Shown here in pieces: positions 30,410 through 36,990 of a DNA stretch of 36,990 nucleotides (the first letter of the stretch is position 1; the number at the start of each line of letters is the position of its first letter). The notes beneath the pieces are model-generated. The model made no database searches. It saw nothing but the letters and a program-made list of their open reading frames with translations, and was not told the DNA's origin. The DNA comes from DATCZS01 sp036525795 (GTDB taxonomy: Bacteria; Actinomycetota; Acidimicrobiia; Spongiisociales; ZC4RG35): positions 1 to 36,990 of the forward strand of contig DATCZS010000141.1 of NCBI GenBank assembly GCA_036525795.1. Direction: 5' to 3'. A program made the position numbers and the translations under genes.

Positions 30410-31061
30410 GCGCCGAGGCCAGGATCAGGGCGAGGCCCAGGGCGAGCCCGACCGAGTACACGGCTCCCGGAGCCCCGACCACGCTCAGTCTCAGCGGCTC
30501 GGTGGCGAGCCTGATCCCGGCGATGGCCGCCACCCCCGCCCCGGTCGCGAGCATCGGACGATCGGGAAGCCTGCCGACGATGAACGCGGCAACGGCGAGG
30601 CCGGCGGCGGTGTAGAGCTCGACCGGATGACGCATCACCGTCGATCCCTCGACTGCCATCCCCCAGGGGAGATCGGTGACGGCGCCGAGGCAGGTGCCGC
30701 GCCACACGCATCCGCCGTGCCATCCGGCCAGTCCGGCCAGGGCGGCGGGCGCAAGAAGATCGAATGCCTCGGCCAGGTGATCGCGCATCGTCCAGGCGAG
30801 CGCCAGGCACGCCCCCACCGCCGCCATCGCCGTGTTCACCCCGCCGCGGACGAGGAGGATGTCGAATGGGTGAGTGATCGGATTCACACCGGTCGCCACC
30901 ATGGCGGTCAGCCGACCGGTCAGCATGCCCACCGCCGCCACGCCGATGAGGAGATCGGTGGGGCGGGTCAGCCATGCGGGGTAGCGATCCCGGCGAATGC
31001 GGTTGGCGACCCAGATGCCGAAGAAGCCGGTGGCGGCGGAGAGGAGGAGTGTGAACTCCAT
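30387..31061 (-). CDS. Lgt-like (prolipoprotein diacylglyceryl transferase family) membrane protein
   Basis: A 224-aa protein with about seven hydrophobic segments. MRHPVELYTAAGLAV near residue 140 resembles the HPxxLYE motif of Lgt, and HPFDILLVRGGVNTAMAA near 64-81 resembles its glycine loop. It is shorter and more diverged than typical Lgt. It lies 2 nt after a lipoprotein gene on the same strand, which suits a role near lipoprotein maturation or the periplasmic thioredoxin, but that is inference. Confidence 0.6.
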   Translation of the reverse strand: MEFTLLLSAATGFFGIWVANRIRRDRYPAWLTRPTDLLIGVAAVGMLTGRLTAMVATGVNPITHPFDILLVRGGVNTAMAAVGACLALAWTMRDHLAEAFDLLAPAALAGLAGWHGGCVWRGTCLGAVTDLPWGMAVEGSTVMRHPVELYTAAGLAVAAFIVGRLPDRPMLATGAGVAAIAGIRLATEPLRLSVVGAPGAVYSVGLALGLALILASALRPRPEG

Positions 31062-31063
31062 CG

Positions 31064-31537
31064 TCAGCGCTTGAGCAGCTCGTCGATCCCGAGGGCGAGG
31101 GCGGCGTCGTCGATGATGCCGAAGTGGTGTATCACGATCTCTCCGCCCGGTGCGACGAACAGCGTCATCGGCAGACCGGACCCCCCGAGCGAACCCTTGA
31201 TCGCCCCTGGTCGATCGAGGTAGTTGTCGAATTCGATGCCGAATTCGGCGATGAACGCCGCCGCATCGGGCCCGGTGTCGTCGCTGGCGATTCCGATGAA
31301 CCGGATTCGTTCATCTGCGAGATGGGCCGCGGCGAGGAGCGGCGCCTCGGACCGGCAGGGAACGCACCACGACGCCCAGAAGTTGACGACCATCGGCCGG
31401 TCCGAGTTCTGGACCAGCAGGTTGTATGCGGCGACGTCGATCGTGGGCAGCGCGGCCGTGGTCCCGGTTTCTTCGGTGGACGTGCCGCATCCGCCCAGCA
31501 CCACGATCGAGATCAGAATCACCAGCACACGCCGCAT
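31064..31537 (-). CDS. TlpA/ResA-like thioredoxin-fold lipoprotein
   Basis: A 157-aa protein from the ATG at 31537. The signal RRVLVILISIVVLGGC has Cys17 as the lipidation site. The thioredoxin fold contains FWASWCVPCRSEAP with catalytic Cys58 and Cys61, and the cis-Pro loop GGSGLPMTLFVAPGG. It probably reduces disulfides outside the membrane; apocytochrome c is a natural candidate because ccm genes lie 2.6 kb away. The start was chosen by the signal peptide and by TACCCT 7 nt upstream. It is the cysteine counterpart of the TGA-containing gene at 21204. Confidence 0.85.
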   Translation of the reverse strand: MRRVLVILISIVVLGGCGTSTEETGTTAALPTIDVAAYNLLVQNSDRPMVVNFWASWCVPCRSEAPLLAAAHLADERIRFIGIASDDTGPDAAAFIAEFGIEFDNYLDRPGAIKGSLGGSGLPMTLFVAPGGEIVIHHFGIIDDAALALGIDELLKR

Positions 31538-31544
31538 GCGAGGG

Positions 31545-31550
31545 AGGGTA
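31545..31550 (-). promoter_or_regulatory. Leaderless-type -10 box (TACCCT)
   Basis: TACCCT, 7 nt, then the ATG at 31537 on the minus strand. Confidence 0.45.
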
Positions 31551-31654
31551 GACACCTGGTGGGCGGGTTCCAGTGCGACAGCGTCGACCGGAACCCCCAT
31601 CGTCACACCGGGCCCCCCGTCCGATCGCCGATGGCTGATCCCTCCTCACCGAGG

Positions 31655-31660
31655 TACGGT
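31655..31660 (+). promoter_or_regulatory. Leaderless-type -10 box (TACGGT)
   Basis: TACGGT, 6 nt (CAGCCG), then the ATG at 31667. This supports that start over the in-frame ATG at 31631. Confidence 0.5.
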
Positions 31661-31666
31661 CAGCCG

Positions 31667-32239
31667 ATGAGCATCAGCCGCTTTCCCCTCGCCTCCCTCG
31701 AAGACCTGCCTGAGGATCTGCGCCTCCGAATCGAACCGATCGCGGAGCGGTCGGGATTCGTACCGAATGTGTTCCTGGCGATGGCGCATCGGCCGGATGA
31801 GCTGCGCGCGTTCCTCGATTACCACGATGCCCTCATGGAGCGGGACTCGGGGCTGACGAAGGCCGAGCGGGAGATGATCGTGGTCGCCACCAGCGCCGCC
31901 AACGAGTGTCTCTACTGTGTGGTCGCCCATGGGGCGATCCTCCGGGTCAGGGCCAAGGACCACGAGATCGCCGACCGAATCGCCGCCAACTGGCGTACGG
32001 CACCCGTCACCGACCGCCAGCGCGCCATGCTGGCGTTCGCGGTCAAGCTCGCCCGGACTCCCGAGGACCTGTCCCCGGGAGACCTCGAGGGCCTCCGGCT
32101 CCAGGGATTCTCCGAGGCCGACATCTGGGACATCGGTTCGGTGACGGCGCTGTTCGCGCTGTCGAACCGGATCGCCCACCTCGCCGATCTTCAGCCCAAC
32201 CCCGAGTTCTTCACTCTGGCGCGCCTTCCGCGCACCTGA
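31667..32239 (+). CDS. AhpD-like peroxidase-related (carboxymuconolactone decarboxylase fold) protein
   Basis: A 190-aa protein. The CMD fold motif is AANECLYCVVAHGAIL, Cys84-x-x-Cys87 with His91, the redox and proton relay residues of AhpD. Flanking SRFPLASLEDLPEDLR and FVPNVFLAMAHRPDELRAF match the uncharacterised peroxidase-related subgroup. It probably acts in cytosolic peroxide defence. It is divergent from the TlpA-like gene. Confidence 0.88.
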   Translation: MSISRFPLASLEDLPEDLRLRIEPIAERSGFVPNVFLAMAHRPDELRAFLDYHDALMERDSGLTKAEREMIVVATSAANECLYCVVAHGAILRVRAKDHEIADRIAANWRTAPVTDRQRAMLAFAVKLARTPEDLSPGDLEGLRLQGFSEADIWDIGSVTALFALSNRIAHLADLQPNPEFFTLARLPRT

Positions 32240-32243
32240 CCCT

Positions 32244-32277
32244 CCCCGACTCGCACCGCCCGGTCGGGGACGGTGCG
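32244..32277. terminator. Overlapping hairpins between convergent genes
   Basis: CCCCGAC (32244-32250) pairs with GTCGGGG (32263-32269), and CGCACCG (32252-32258) pairs with CGGTGCG (32271-32277). The two stems exclude each other. They lie between the AhpD-like stop and the stop of the minus-strand gene at 32279, so both directions could terminate here. Confidence 0.55.
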
Positions 32278-32278
32278 G

Positions 32279-32636
32279 TCACGGCCTCTTGACGTCGAGC
32301 GGCGGCCTCCGCGGCGACTGTCTGACCGCCGGCCACAGGCGGGGACGCGAGGGACGGCGCCCCCGCACGGGACCCGACCGGTCGGGCTGGGGCGATCGCG
32401 GCGACTCCGGGGGAATCCGAACCGGTCCGACGATCGCCTCGGGCCACTCGATCACTTCTTCGGACTGGATCACCTGGGCGCGGGCACCGAGCCACAACTC
32501 GTGGCGTTCTTCGCAGGAGGGCGAACAGAACCGGGCGTCGGGGCGCAGCACCCCGCCGTCCCACAGGCACCGACGGAATGACAGCCGCAGCCATTCTGGG
32601 TCGTAGACCCGATGGATCTCAGGGATACACCGTCAT
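32279..32636 (-). CDS. Small cysteine-motif protein with apparent +1 frameshift at CCC-TGA
   Basis: The ATG at 32636 has GGAGG 7 nt upstream, but its frame stops at a TGA (32621-32619) after MTVYP. A +1 shift at CCC-TGA continues as PEIHRVYDPEWLRLSF, then a cysteine segment (RRCLWDGGVLRPDARF, then CSPSCEERHELW) and a Pro/Arg-rich tail to 32279, about 118 aa in all. The longest unshifted frame starts at a GTG at 32551 and would cut into that segment. FCSPSC resembles the second half of small treble-clef zinc fingers, but the first pair has only one Cys (CLWD). Function unknown. Explanations: programmed +1 frameshift, sequence error, or recent mutation. Confidence 0.6.
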
Positions 32637-32664
32637 CGTGCCGCCTCCGTCGGTGGACGCCTCC

Positions 32665-32670
32665 AGACTA
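32665..32670 (-). promoter_or_regulatory. Putative -10 box (TAGTCT) embedded in the hisIE stop codon
   Basis: The TAG stop of hisIE begins TAGTCT. A start about 7 nt on leaves a leader of about 22 nt with GGAGG before the ATG at 32636. Confidence 0.35.
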
Positions 32671-33294
32671 CCCGGAGGGTGCTCCCTCGGAACCGGGCCG
32701 ATGTGCTCTGCCTGCGCGCTCGTCGAGGACGTCGAGCACCTGGCGGGGAGCCACGTCCCGGTCGGCTGCCAGCACCAGCAGGTGATAGATGGTGTCCGCC
32801 AGCTCCTCGGCGACCCGCCTCCCGTCGGCTTCTCCCGAGGCGTGCTCTCTGGCCGCGACGAGTGCCTCGGTGGCTTCCTCGACGAGCTTGCGGGCCGGGA
32901 GGTCTGGACCGGCCTCGAGCAGCCGGGTGGTGTACGAGCCCTCGGGCATCAGCCTGGCGCGTTCGGAGATGACCGCCCACAGCGCCTCCAGGCGGGCGAA
33001 TCCCTCGTCGTTGGCCTGATCCCAGCAGGTGTCTCGTCCGGTGTGGCACGTGGGGCCGGTGGGATGGACCAGGACGAGGAGGGCGTCTGCGTCGCAGTCC
33101 TCTCTGATCTCGACGAGTCGCAGCACGTTGCCGGAGGATTCCCCCTTCTTCCAGATGCGATGGCGCGACCTCGACCAGAAGTGCACCTCGCCGGTGTCGA
33201 GGGTGAGCCGCCTCGCCTCGTCGTCCATCCACGCCAGCATCAGCACCCGCCGGGTGGACGCGTCCTGGATGATCGCCGGGACGAGCTCAGGCAC
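32668..33294 (-). CDS. hisIE: Bifunctional phosphoribosyl-AMP cyclohydrolase / phosphoribosyl-ATP pyrophosphatase
   Basis: A 208-aa protein. The HisI part (1-115) has MLAWMDDEA, HFWSRSRHRIWKKGESSGN and DCDADALLVLVHPTGPTCHTG with the zinc and magnesium ligands. The HisE part (about 118-195) has the helical pyrophosphatase pattern KLVEEATEALVAA near 147 and RRVAEELADTIYHLLVL near 169. It carries out steps 2 and 3 of histidine synthesis. The GTG start overlaps hisF by 8 bp. Last gene of the operon. Confidence 0.93.
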   Translation of the reverse strand: MPELVPAIIQDASTRRVLMLAWMDDEARRLTLDTGEVHFWSRSRHRIWKKGESSGNVLRLVEIREDCDADALLVLVHPTGPTCHTGRDTCWDQANDEGFARLEALWAVISERARLMPEGSYTTRLLEAGPDLPARKLVEEATEALVAAREHASGEADGRRVAEELADTIYHLLVLAADRDVAPRQVLDVLDERAGRAHRPGSEGAPSG

Positions 33295-34078
33295 CGGTCA
33301 CCGCCGCCTCGAGACGGACCGGGATCCCGGCATCGGCCATCACCCGCTTCACCCGGTCGATCTCGATCTCGCGTCTGTGGAAGATGGAAGCCGCCAGCAC
33401 CGCCGACGCGCCTCCCTGCAGGACCGCGTCGACGCAGTGTTGCTCGATGCCGGCTCCACCCGAAGCGATGACGGGCACGCCGACCGCCGCCACCACACGA
33501 CGGGTGAGCTCTATGTCGAAACCGTCTTTGGTGCCGTCTGCATCCATCGAGGTCAGGAGGATCTCTCCCGCCCCGAGCTCCGCCCCCCTCCGGGCCCAGG
33601 AGATCGCGTCGATCCCGGTCGGCTCGCGGCCCCCCTTGACCACCACCTCGAACCACGTCCGGTCACCGTCGACCCGCCGCCTGGCGTCGATGGCCAGCAC
33701 CACGCACTGGGTGCCGAAGCGTGTGGCGCACCTCGAGATCAGATCGGGATCCGACACTGCGGCAGTGTTCACGCCGACCTTGTCCGCTCCGGCCCTGAGG
33801 GCGGCCCGCATGTCGTCAGTGGTGCGAACGCCGCCCCCCACGGTGAGAGGCACGAAGACGTTCTGCGCCGTGCGGCGCACGACGTCGAGCAGGGTCGATC
33901 GGCCTTCGGGCGCAGCCGAGATGTCCAGGTAGCAGATCTCGTCCGCCCCCTCGGAGGCATATCGGGCCGCCAGCTCGACCGGGTCGCCCTCGTCAGTGAG
34001 GTTGACGAAGTTGACGCCCTTCACGACGCGACCGTCGCGCACGTCGAGGCAGGGGATGATGCGGGTGCGGAGCGTCAC
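33287..34078 (-). CDS. hisF: Imidazole glycerol phosphate synthase cyclase subunit
   Basis: A 263-aa TIM barrel. Asp11 lies in IIPCLDVRDGRVVKGV, and the second catalytic Asp is in LLTSMDADGTKDGFD near 130. Phosphate-binding loops VGGGVRT and ASGGAG are present. It works with HisH to make imidazole glycerol phosphate and AICAR. The GTG start overlaps the hisH stop as GTGA. Confidence 0.95.
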   Translation of the reverse strand: MTLRTRIIPCLDVRDGRVVKGVNFVNLTDEGDPVELAARYASEGADEICYLDISAAPEGRSTLLDVVRRTAQNVFVPLTVGGGVRTTDDMRAALRAGADKVGVNTAAVSDPDLISRCATRFGTQCVVLAIDARRRVDGDRTWFEVVVKGGREPTGIDAISWARRGAELGAGEILLTSMDADGTKDGFDIELTRRVVAAVGVPVIASGGAGIEQHCVDAVLQGGASAVLAASIFHRREIEIDRVKRVMADAGIPVRLEAAVTGA

Positions 34079-34689
34079 GTCGAAACGCTCACCCGGCACT
34101 CGGCCACGAAGTTGGAGAGGATTCGCAAGCCGACCGCCCCCGACCGTTCGGGATGGAACTGGGTACCGCTCACCGCCCCACGGCGCACGGCGGCGACGAA
34201 CGGGGCGCCGTGGTCGCTCCTGGCGATGACCAACTCGTCGTCGCACACCGGCGCGTACGAGTGAACGAAGTAGACCGTGGGTGCCGGTCCGACGCCCCGC
34301 CACAGAGGGTCCTCGCACAGCTCGAGGTCGTTCCACCCGATGTGGGGCAGCCGAGGTGCAACCAGCCGGGAGACATGGCCGGGCAGGATCCCCAGGCCGG
34401 TTGCATCGTCTTCGTCCCCGGTCTCGAACAGGACCTGCATGCCGACACAGATCCCCAGGAGGGGGATCCGGCTCTCCCTGAGCGCCGTCGAGAACCCGCC
34501 TCGGCGGATACCGTCCATCACAGACGCCATGGCTCCCACCCCGGGGAGCACGATGCCGTCGGCGGCCCCGAGGCCGTCCGGATGAGAAATCACCGACACG
34601 ACCGCACCCGCCCGTTCCAGGCCCTGGGCGATCGACACGAGGTTGCCCGCGCCATGATCGACGACGGCGATGCGCGCTCCGGCGGTCAC
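34075..34689 (-). CDS. hisH: Imidazole glycerol phosphate synthase glutaminase subunit
   Basis: A 204-aa class I glutamine amidotransferase. The nucleophile elbow is LLGICVGMQVLF (Cys near 80), and the His/Glu pair lies in GTQFHPERSG near 180. It starts with VDHGAGNL as usual. It supplies ammonia to HisF. The GTG start overlaps the hisB stop. Confidence 0.95.
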   Translation of the reverse strand: MTAGARIAVVDHGAGNLVSIAQGLERAGAVVSVISHPDGLGAADGIVLPGVGAMASVMDGIRRGGFSTALRESRIPLLGICVGMQVLFETGDEDDATGLGILPGHVSRLVAPRLPHIGWNDLELCEDPLWRGVGPAPTVYFVHSYAPVCDDELVIARSDHGAPFVAAVRRGAVSGTQFHPERSGAVGLRILSNFVAECRVSVST

Positions 34690-35270
34690 GTCGCTCCCTT
34701 GGTCGACGCGAGACCCTCCCGGCGCGGGTCGGCCGCCGCCGCCGCCCGCAATGCACGGGCCAACGCCTTGATCGCCGCCTCTGCGATGTGGTGATCGTTG
34801 CTGCCCGAGGCGGTGAGATGGAGGCTGATTCCGGCGGACCGGGCGAACGCCTCGAGGGCATGCGCCAGGTTCTGGGTGGAGAAGTTGCCTATCGCCGGTT
34901 GCCGAAGCGGCAGTTCCACCACCGAGTACGGGCGTCCTCCCACGTCGACCGCCGCTCTCGCCAGAGCCTCGTCCATCGGAACCGCGGCATCGCCGAAGCG
35001 CTGAATCCCGGTTCTGGCGCCGAGCGCCTGGGCAAAGGCTTGTCCGAGGACCAGCGCCGTGTCTTCGACCGTGTGGTGGTCGTCGATCTCGAGGTCTCCC
35101 TCGGTGGCGACGGTCAGGTCGAACAGGGCGTGATGTCCGAGCGAGGTCAGGAGGTGGTCGAAGAACCCCACGCCTGTCACGATCTCGGTCGTCCCCGTGC
35201 CGTCCAGGTCGATCTCGACCACGACCCGCGTCTCCCTGGTCTGGCGTTCCACTCTCGCCGTCCGGTTCAT
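34686..35270 (-). CDS. hisB: Imidazoleglycerol-phosphate dehydratase
   Basis: A 194-aa monofunctional HisB. Metal motifs FFDHLLTSLGHHALFD (about 36-51), DDHHTVEDTALVLGQA (about 63-78), and the second-half GSNDHHIAEAAIKALARAL near 159 are intact. No histidinol phosphatase domain is fused. It is coupled to hisD by ATGA. Confidence 0.95.
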   Translation of the reverse strand: MNRTARVERQTRETRVVVEIDLDGTGTTEIVTGVGFFDHLLTSLGHHALFDLTVATEGDLEIDDHHTVEDTALVLGQAFAQALGARTGIQRFGDAAVPMDEALARAAVDVGGRPYSVVELPLRQPAIGNFSTQNLAHALEAFARSAGISLHLTASGSNDHHIAEAAIKALARALRAAAAADPRREGLASTKGAT

Positions 35271-36598
35271 TGCCTCATCCCTTCCGGTCCATCGCCGCCG
35301 GCCGGTTGCCGATCGTGCGTCGCAAACCTCATCTCGGCCGCCATTCGGTGAGCGGTGAGTCCCTCGGCGGACGCCAGGGTGACGATCGTGTCGAGGATGC
35401 CGCCCAGGCCGTCTTCGGTGATCCGCTGCTCCTGTCGCCATGACCCGAAATCCTCCACGGCCAGCGGGCCGCAGGCGGCCGCCAGCCCGCCGGTGGGCAG
35501 CACGTGGTTCGCCCCGGTGGCGTAGTCGCCGGCGGACTCCGGAGACCAGTGCCCGACATACACAGAGCCGGCTGCGGTCACCTTCTTGGCATCGGCCTCG
35601 GGGTCCTCGGTGACGATGGTGACGTGTTCCCCCGCGTAGTCGTTGGCGAATTCGACGGCCGCGGCATGGTCCGGCGCGACGACCGCCCACCCGTGGTCGG
35701 CGAGAGCCTGGGAGAGGATGTCGGCCCTCTCCATCGACGGGAGAAGCTCGTCGAGGGCCCTCTCGACCGCCTCGGGGAGCGCCGGGTCGGTCGTGACGAG
35801 CACCGCGGGGGAGTCCGGCCCGTGCTCGGCCTGGCAGAGGAGGTCGACCGCGACGATCCGGGGGTCGGCCGTGTGGTCCGCCAGCACCAGGACTTCGGAT
35901 GGGCCCGCCGGCAGATCGATGGCACAGGCTCCATACACCGCCAGCTTGGCGGCGGTGACCCACGCATTGCCCGGACCGACGATCTTCTCGACGGGCTTCA
36001 CCGTCTCGGTGCCGTATGCGAGAGCGGCGATGGCCTGGGCACCGCCCATGGCCCACACCTCGTCTGCGCCGGCGAGGGTGGCCGCCACCAGCATGGCCTG
36101 AGACACCGTGCCGTCAGGGCCGGCGGGAGAGGCGACAACGACCTCGTCGACCCCCGCGACCTTGGCGGGGATCACCGTCATCAGGGCGGTGGACGGGTAG
36201 GCCGCCTTCCCCCCCGGAACGTAGGCCCCGACCCGGGACAATGGCTGCCAGCGGCGGGTGATCTCGACTCCGGGTGCGGTCGTCACCTGGAGCTCCGCCG
36301 GGATCTGTGCGCGATGGAAGAGTCGGATCCGGTCGGCCGCGTCCTCGATCGCCCGCACCAGGCGCGGGTCGGCGTTCTGCACCGCGCGCGCCATCTCGTC
36401 CCGGGTGAGCCGGTGAAAGCCGCCCCCGAGGCGCCGGGCACAGTCGGCGACCGCCGCGTCACCCTCGGCCAAGACCCGATCGCAGATCTCGGCTGCCCCG
36501 ACGCGGATCGCGCGGTCGGGAACCGCCGAGCGCCGCAGCAGCCGCGTGCGCTCCGCCGGCGACATCGATTCGAGTTCGAATCGGGTGAGGCGGTTCAC
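35267..36598 (-). CDS. hisD: Histidinol dehydrogenase
   Basis: A 443-aa protein. VGAYVPGGKAAYPST (about 123-137), KIVGPGNAWVTAAK (about 205-218), DLPAGPSEVLVLAD (about 229-242) and the zinc and catalytic region QAEHGPDSPAVLV near 257 match the family. It performs the last two oxidations to histidine. GTG start. It directly follows hisG; no hisC lies between hisD and hisB. Confidence 0.95.
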   Translation of the reverse strand: MNRLTRFELESMSPAERTRLLRRSAVPDRAIRVGAAEICDRVLAEGDAAVADCARRLGGGFHRLTRDEMARAVQNADPRLVRAIEDAADRIRLFHRAQIPAELQVTTAPGVEITRRWQPLSRVGAYVPGGKAAYPSTALMTVIPAKVAGVDEVVVASPAGPDGTVSQAMLVAATLAGADEVWAMGGAQAIAALAYGTETVKPVEKIVGPGNAWVTAAKLAVYGACAIDLPAGPSEVLVLADHTADPRIVAVDLLCQAEHGPDSPAVLVTTDPALPEAVERALDELLPSMERADILSQALADHGWAVVAPDHAAAVEFANDYAGEHVTIVTEDPEADAKKVTAAGSVYVGHWSPESAGDYATGANHVLPTGGLAAACGPLAVEDFGSWRQEQRITEDGLGGILDTIVTLASAEGLTAHRMAAEMRFATHDRQPAGGDGPEGMRQ

Positions 36599-36990
36599 GG
36601 GATGAGCTGCTCGATCGGGAGCACCAGGATCCCCTTGCCCCCGGCCGCCTCGAGCCGGGGGAGCAGCTCCCAGAGGTGCTGGGCGTCGACCACAGAGTGG
36701 ATCGCCACCCAGCCGTCTTCGGCGAGGGGCACGACCGTGGGCGCTTCCAGGCCAGGGATCAGCGCCTCGATCGGTTCGGCTGCGGAAATGGGGGCGTTGA
36801 GGAGCAGGTATCGCTTGGTACGGCCGGCCACGACGGCCTGGAGGGCGGTGGCCACCTGTTGGACGTCCCTCGAGCCGGCATCCTCGTCCCGGGAGACCAG
36901 CACGGCCTGGGAGTCGAGGAGCGTGCCGATCTCCCTCAGCCCGTTGACCCGCAGGGTGGAACCGGTGGACACGAGATCGACGATGGCGTC
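36595..36990 (-). CDS. hisG: ATP phosphoribosyltransferase, C-terminal part (truncated by window edge)
   Basis: The visible 131 residues begin DAIVDLVSTGSTLRVNGL, the PRPP-binding motif region of HisG, and continue through a C-terminal domain (KRYLLLNAPISAAEPIEALIPG) like the regulatory domain of long-form HisG, so histidine feedback control without HisZ is likely. The N-terminus and the promoter of the operon lie beyond 36990. Confidence 0.93.
   Translation of the reverse strand, partial: DAIVDLVSTGSTLRVNGLREIGTLLDSQAVLVSRDEDAGSRDVQQVATALQAVVAGRTKRYLLLNAPISAAEPIEALIPGLEAPTVVPLAEDGWVAIHSVVDAQHLWELLPRLEAAGGKGILVLPIEQLIP

Noticed and set aside
1..36990. tRNA genes, insertion sequences or prophage remnants
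   Set aside because: No TPsiC-arm-like sequence within a foldable cloverleaf, no transposase or integrase motif, and no terminal inverted repeats were found by reading both strands.

Overview
This window looks like chromosomal DNA of a high-GC actinobacterium. The evidence is dense, tightly overlapping operons with strong G/C third-position bias, a DUF3090/SCO1664/MSMEG_4193-type phosphatase cluster, an F420-type LLM oxidoreductase, a class A RNase P RNA, and many genes whose start codon lies 6-7 nt behind a TANNNT -10 box, so leaderless transcripts are likely. A deep lineage such as Acidimicrobiia fits, because a System I cytochrome c maturation operon (ccmABCDE) is also present, but that placement is inference. 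No insertion sequence, phage, CRISPR array or tRNA was seen.

Layout: 1-950 holds a tandem hairpin repeat and a metallo-hydrolase-like gene. 1.1-5.7 kb holds a membrane-anchored HELVH peptidase-like lipoprotein, a VC0807-like membrane protein, an alpha/beta hydrolase, and a translationally coupled DegV/PlsY-like pair. 5.8-8.2 kb holds an MFS exporter and a FabH. 8.2-11.9 kb holds a Nif3/zinc-ribbon coiled-coil pair, a YdjM-like membrane hydrolase and lipoproteins. 11.9-16.1 kb is one minus-strand operon: phosphatase, DUF3090, SCO1664-like kinase fold, APC permease, a possible 38-aa peptide, LLM oxidoreductase. 16.2-19.2 kb holds a SRAP (YedK/HMCES) gene, a lipoprotein esterase, and rnpB with its promoter and terminator. 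19.2-25.9 kb holds a 4-TM protein, trpD, a Nur-like Fur regulator, a thioredoxin-fold lipoprotein interrupted by an in-frame TGA, a nickel/cobalt ECF transporter, and a PAF-acetylhydrolase-like protein. 25.9-28.4 kb is ccmABCDE. 28.5-32.6 kb holds a two-component system, an Lgt-like protein, a TlpA-like lipoprotein, an AhpD-like protein and a small cysteine-motif gene. 32.7-36.99 kb is the histidine operon hisG(partial)-D-B-H-F-IE.

Most notable points: (1) 21204-21815 reads as a selenoprotein, a TlpA/thioredoxin-fold lipoprotein with a W-U-S-S-C active site encoded by TGA at 21504 and followed at the expected distance by a bacterial SECIS-like hairpin. (2) A 17-bp element matching the Streptomyces Nur consensus (tTGCaa-N5-ttGCAA) overlaps the promoter of the Ni/Co ECF transporter, and a Nur-like regulator is encoded about 750 bp upstream, which suggests nickel repression of nickel uptake. 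(3) A uniform TANNNT-N6/7-start arrangement at 11 genes, calibrated by the RNase P 5' end, argues for widespread leaderless expression. (4) A small gene at 32279-32636 has an excellent ribosome binding site but is interrupted at a CCC-TGA that would be repaired by a +1 shift. All functional calls are from reading motifs; no database search was possible.
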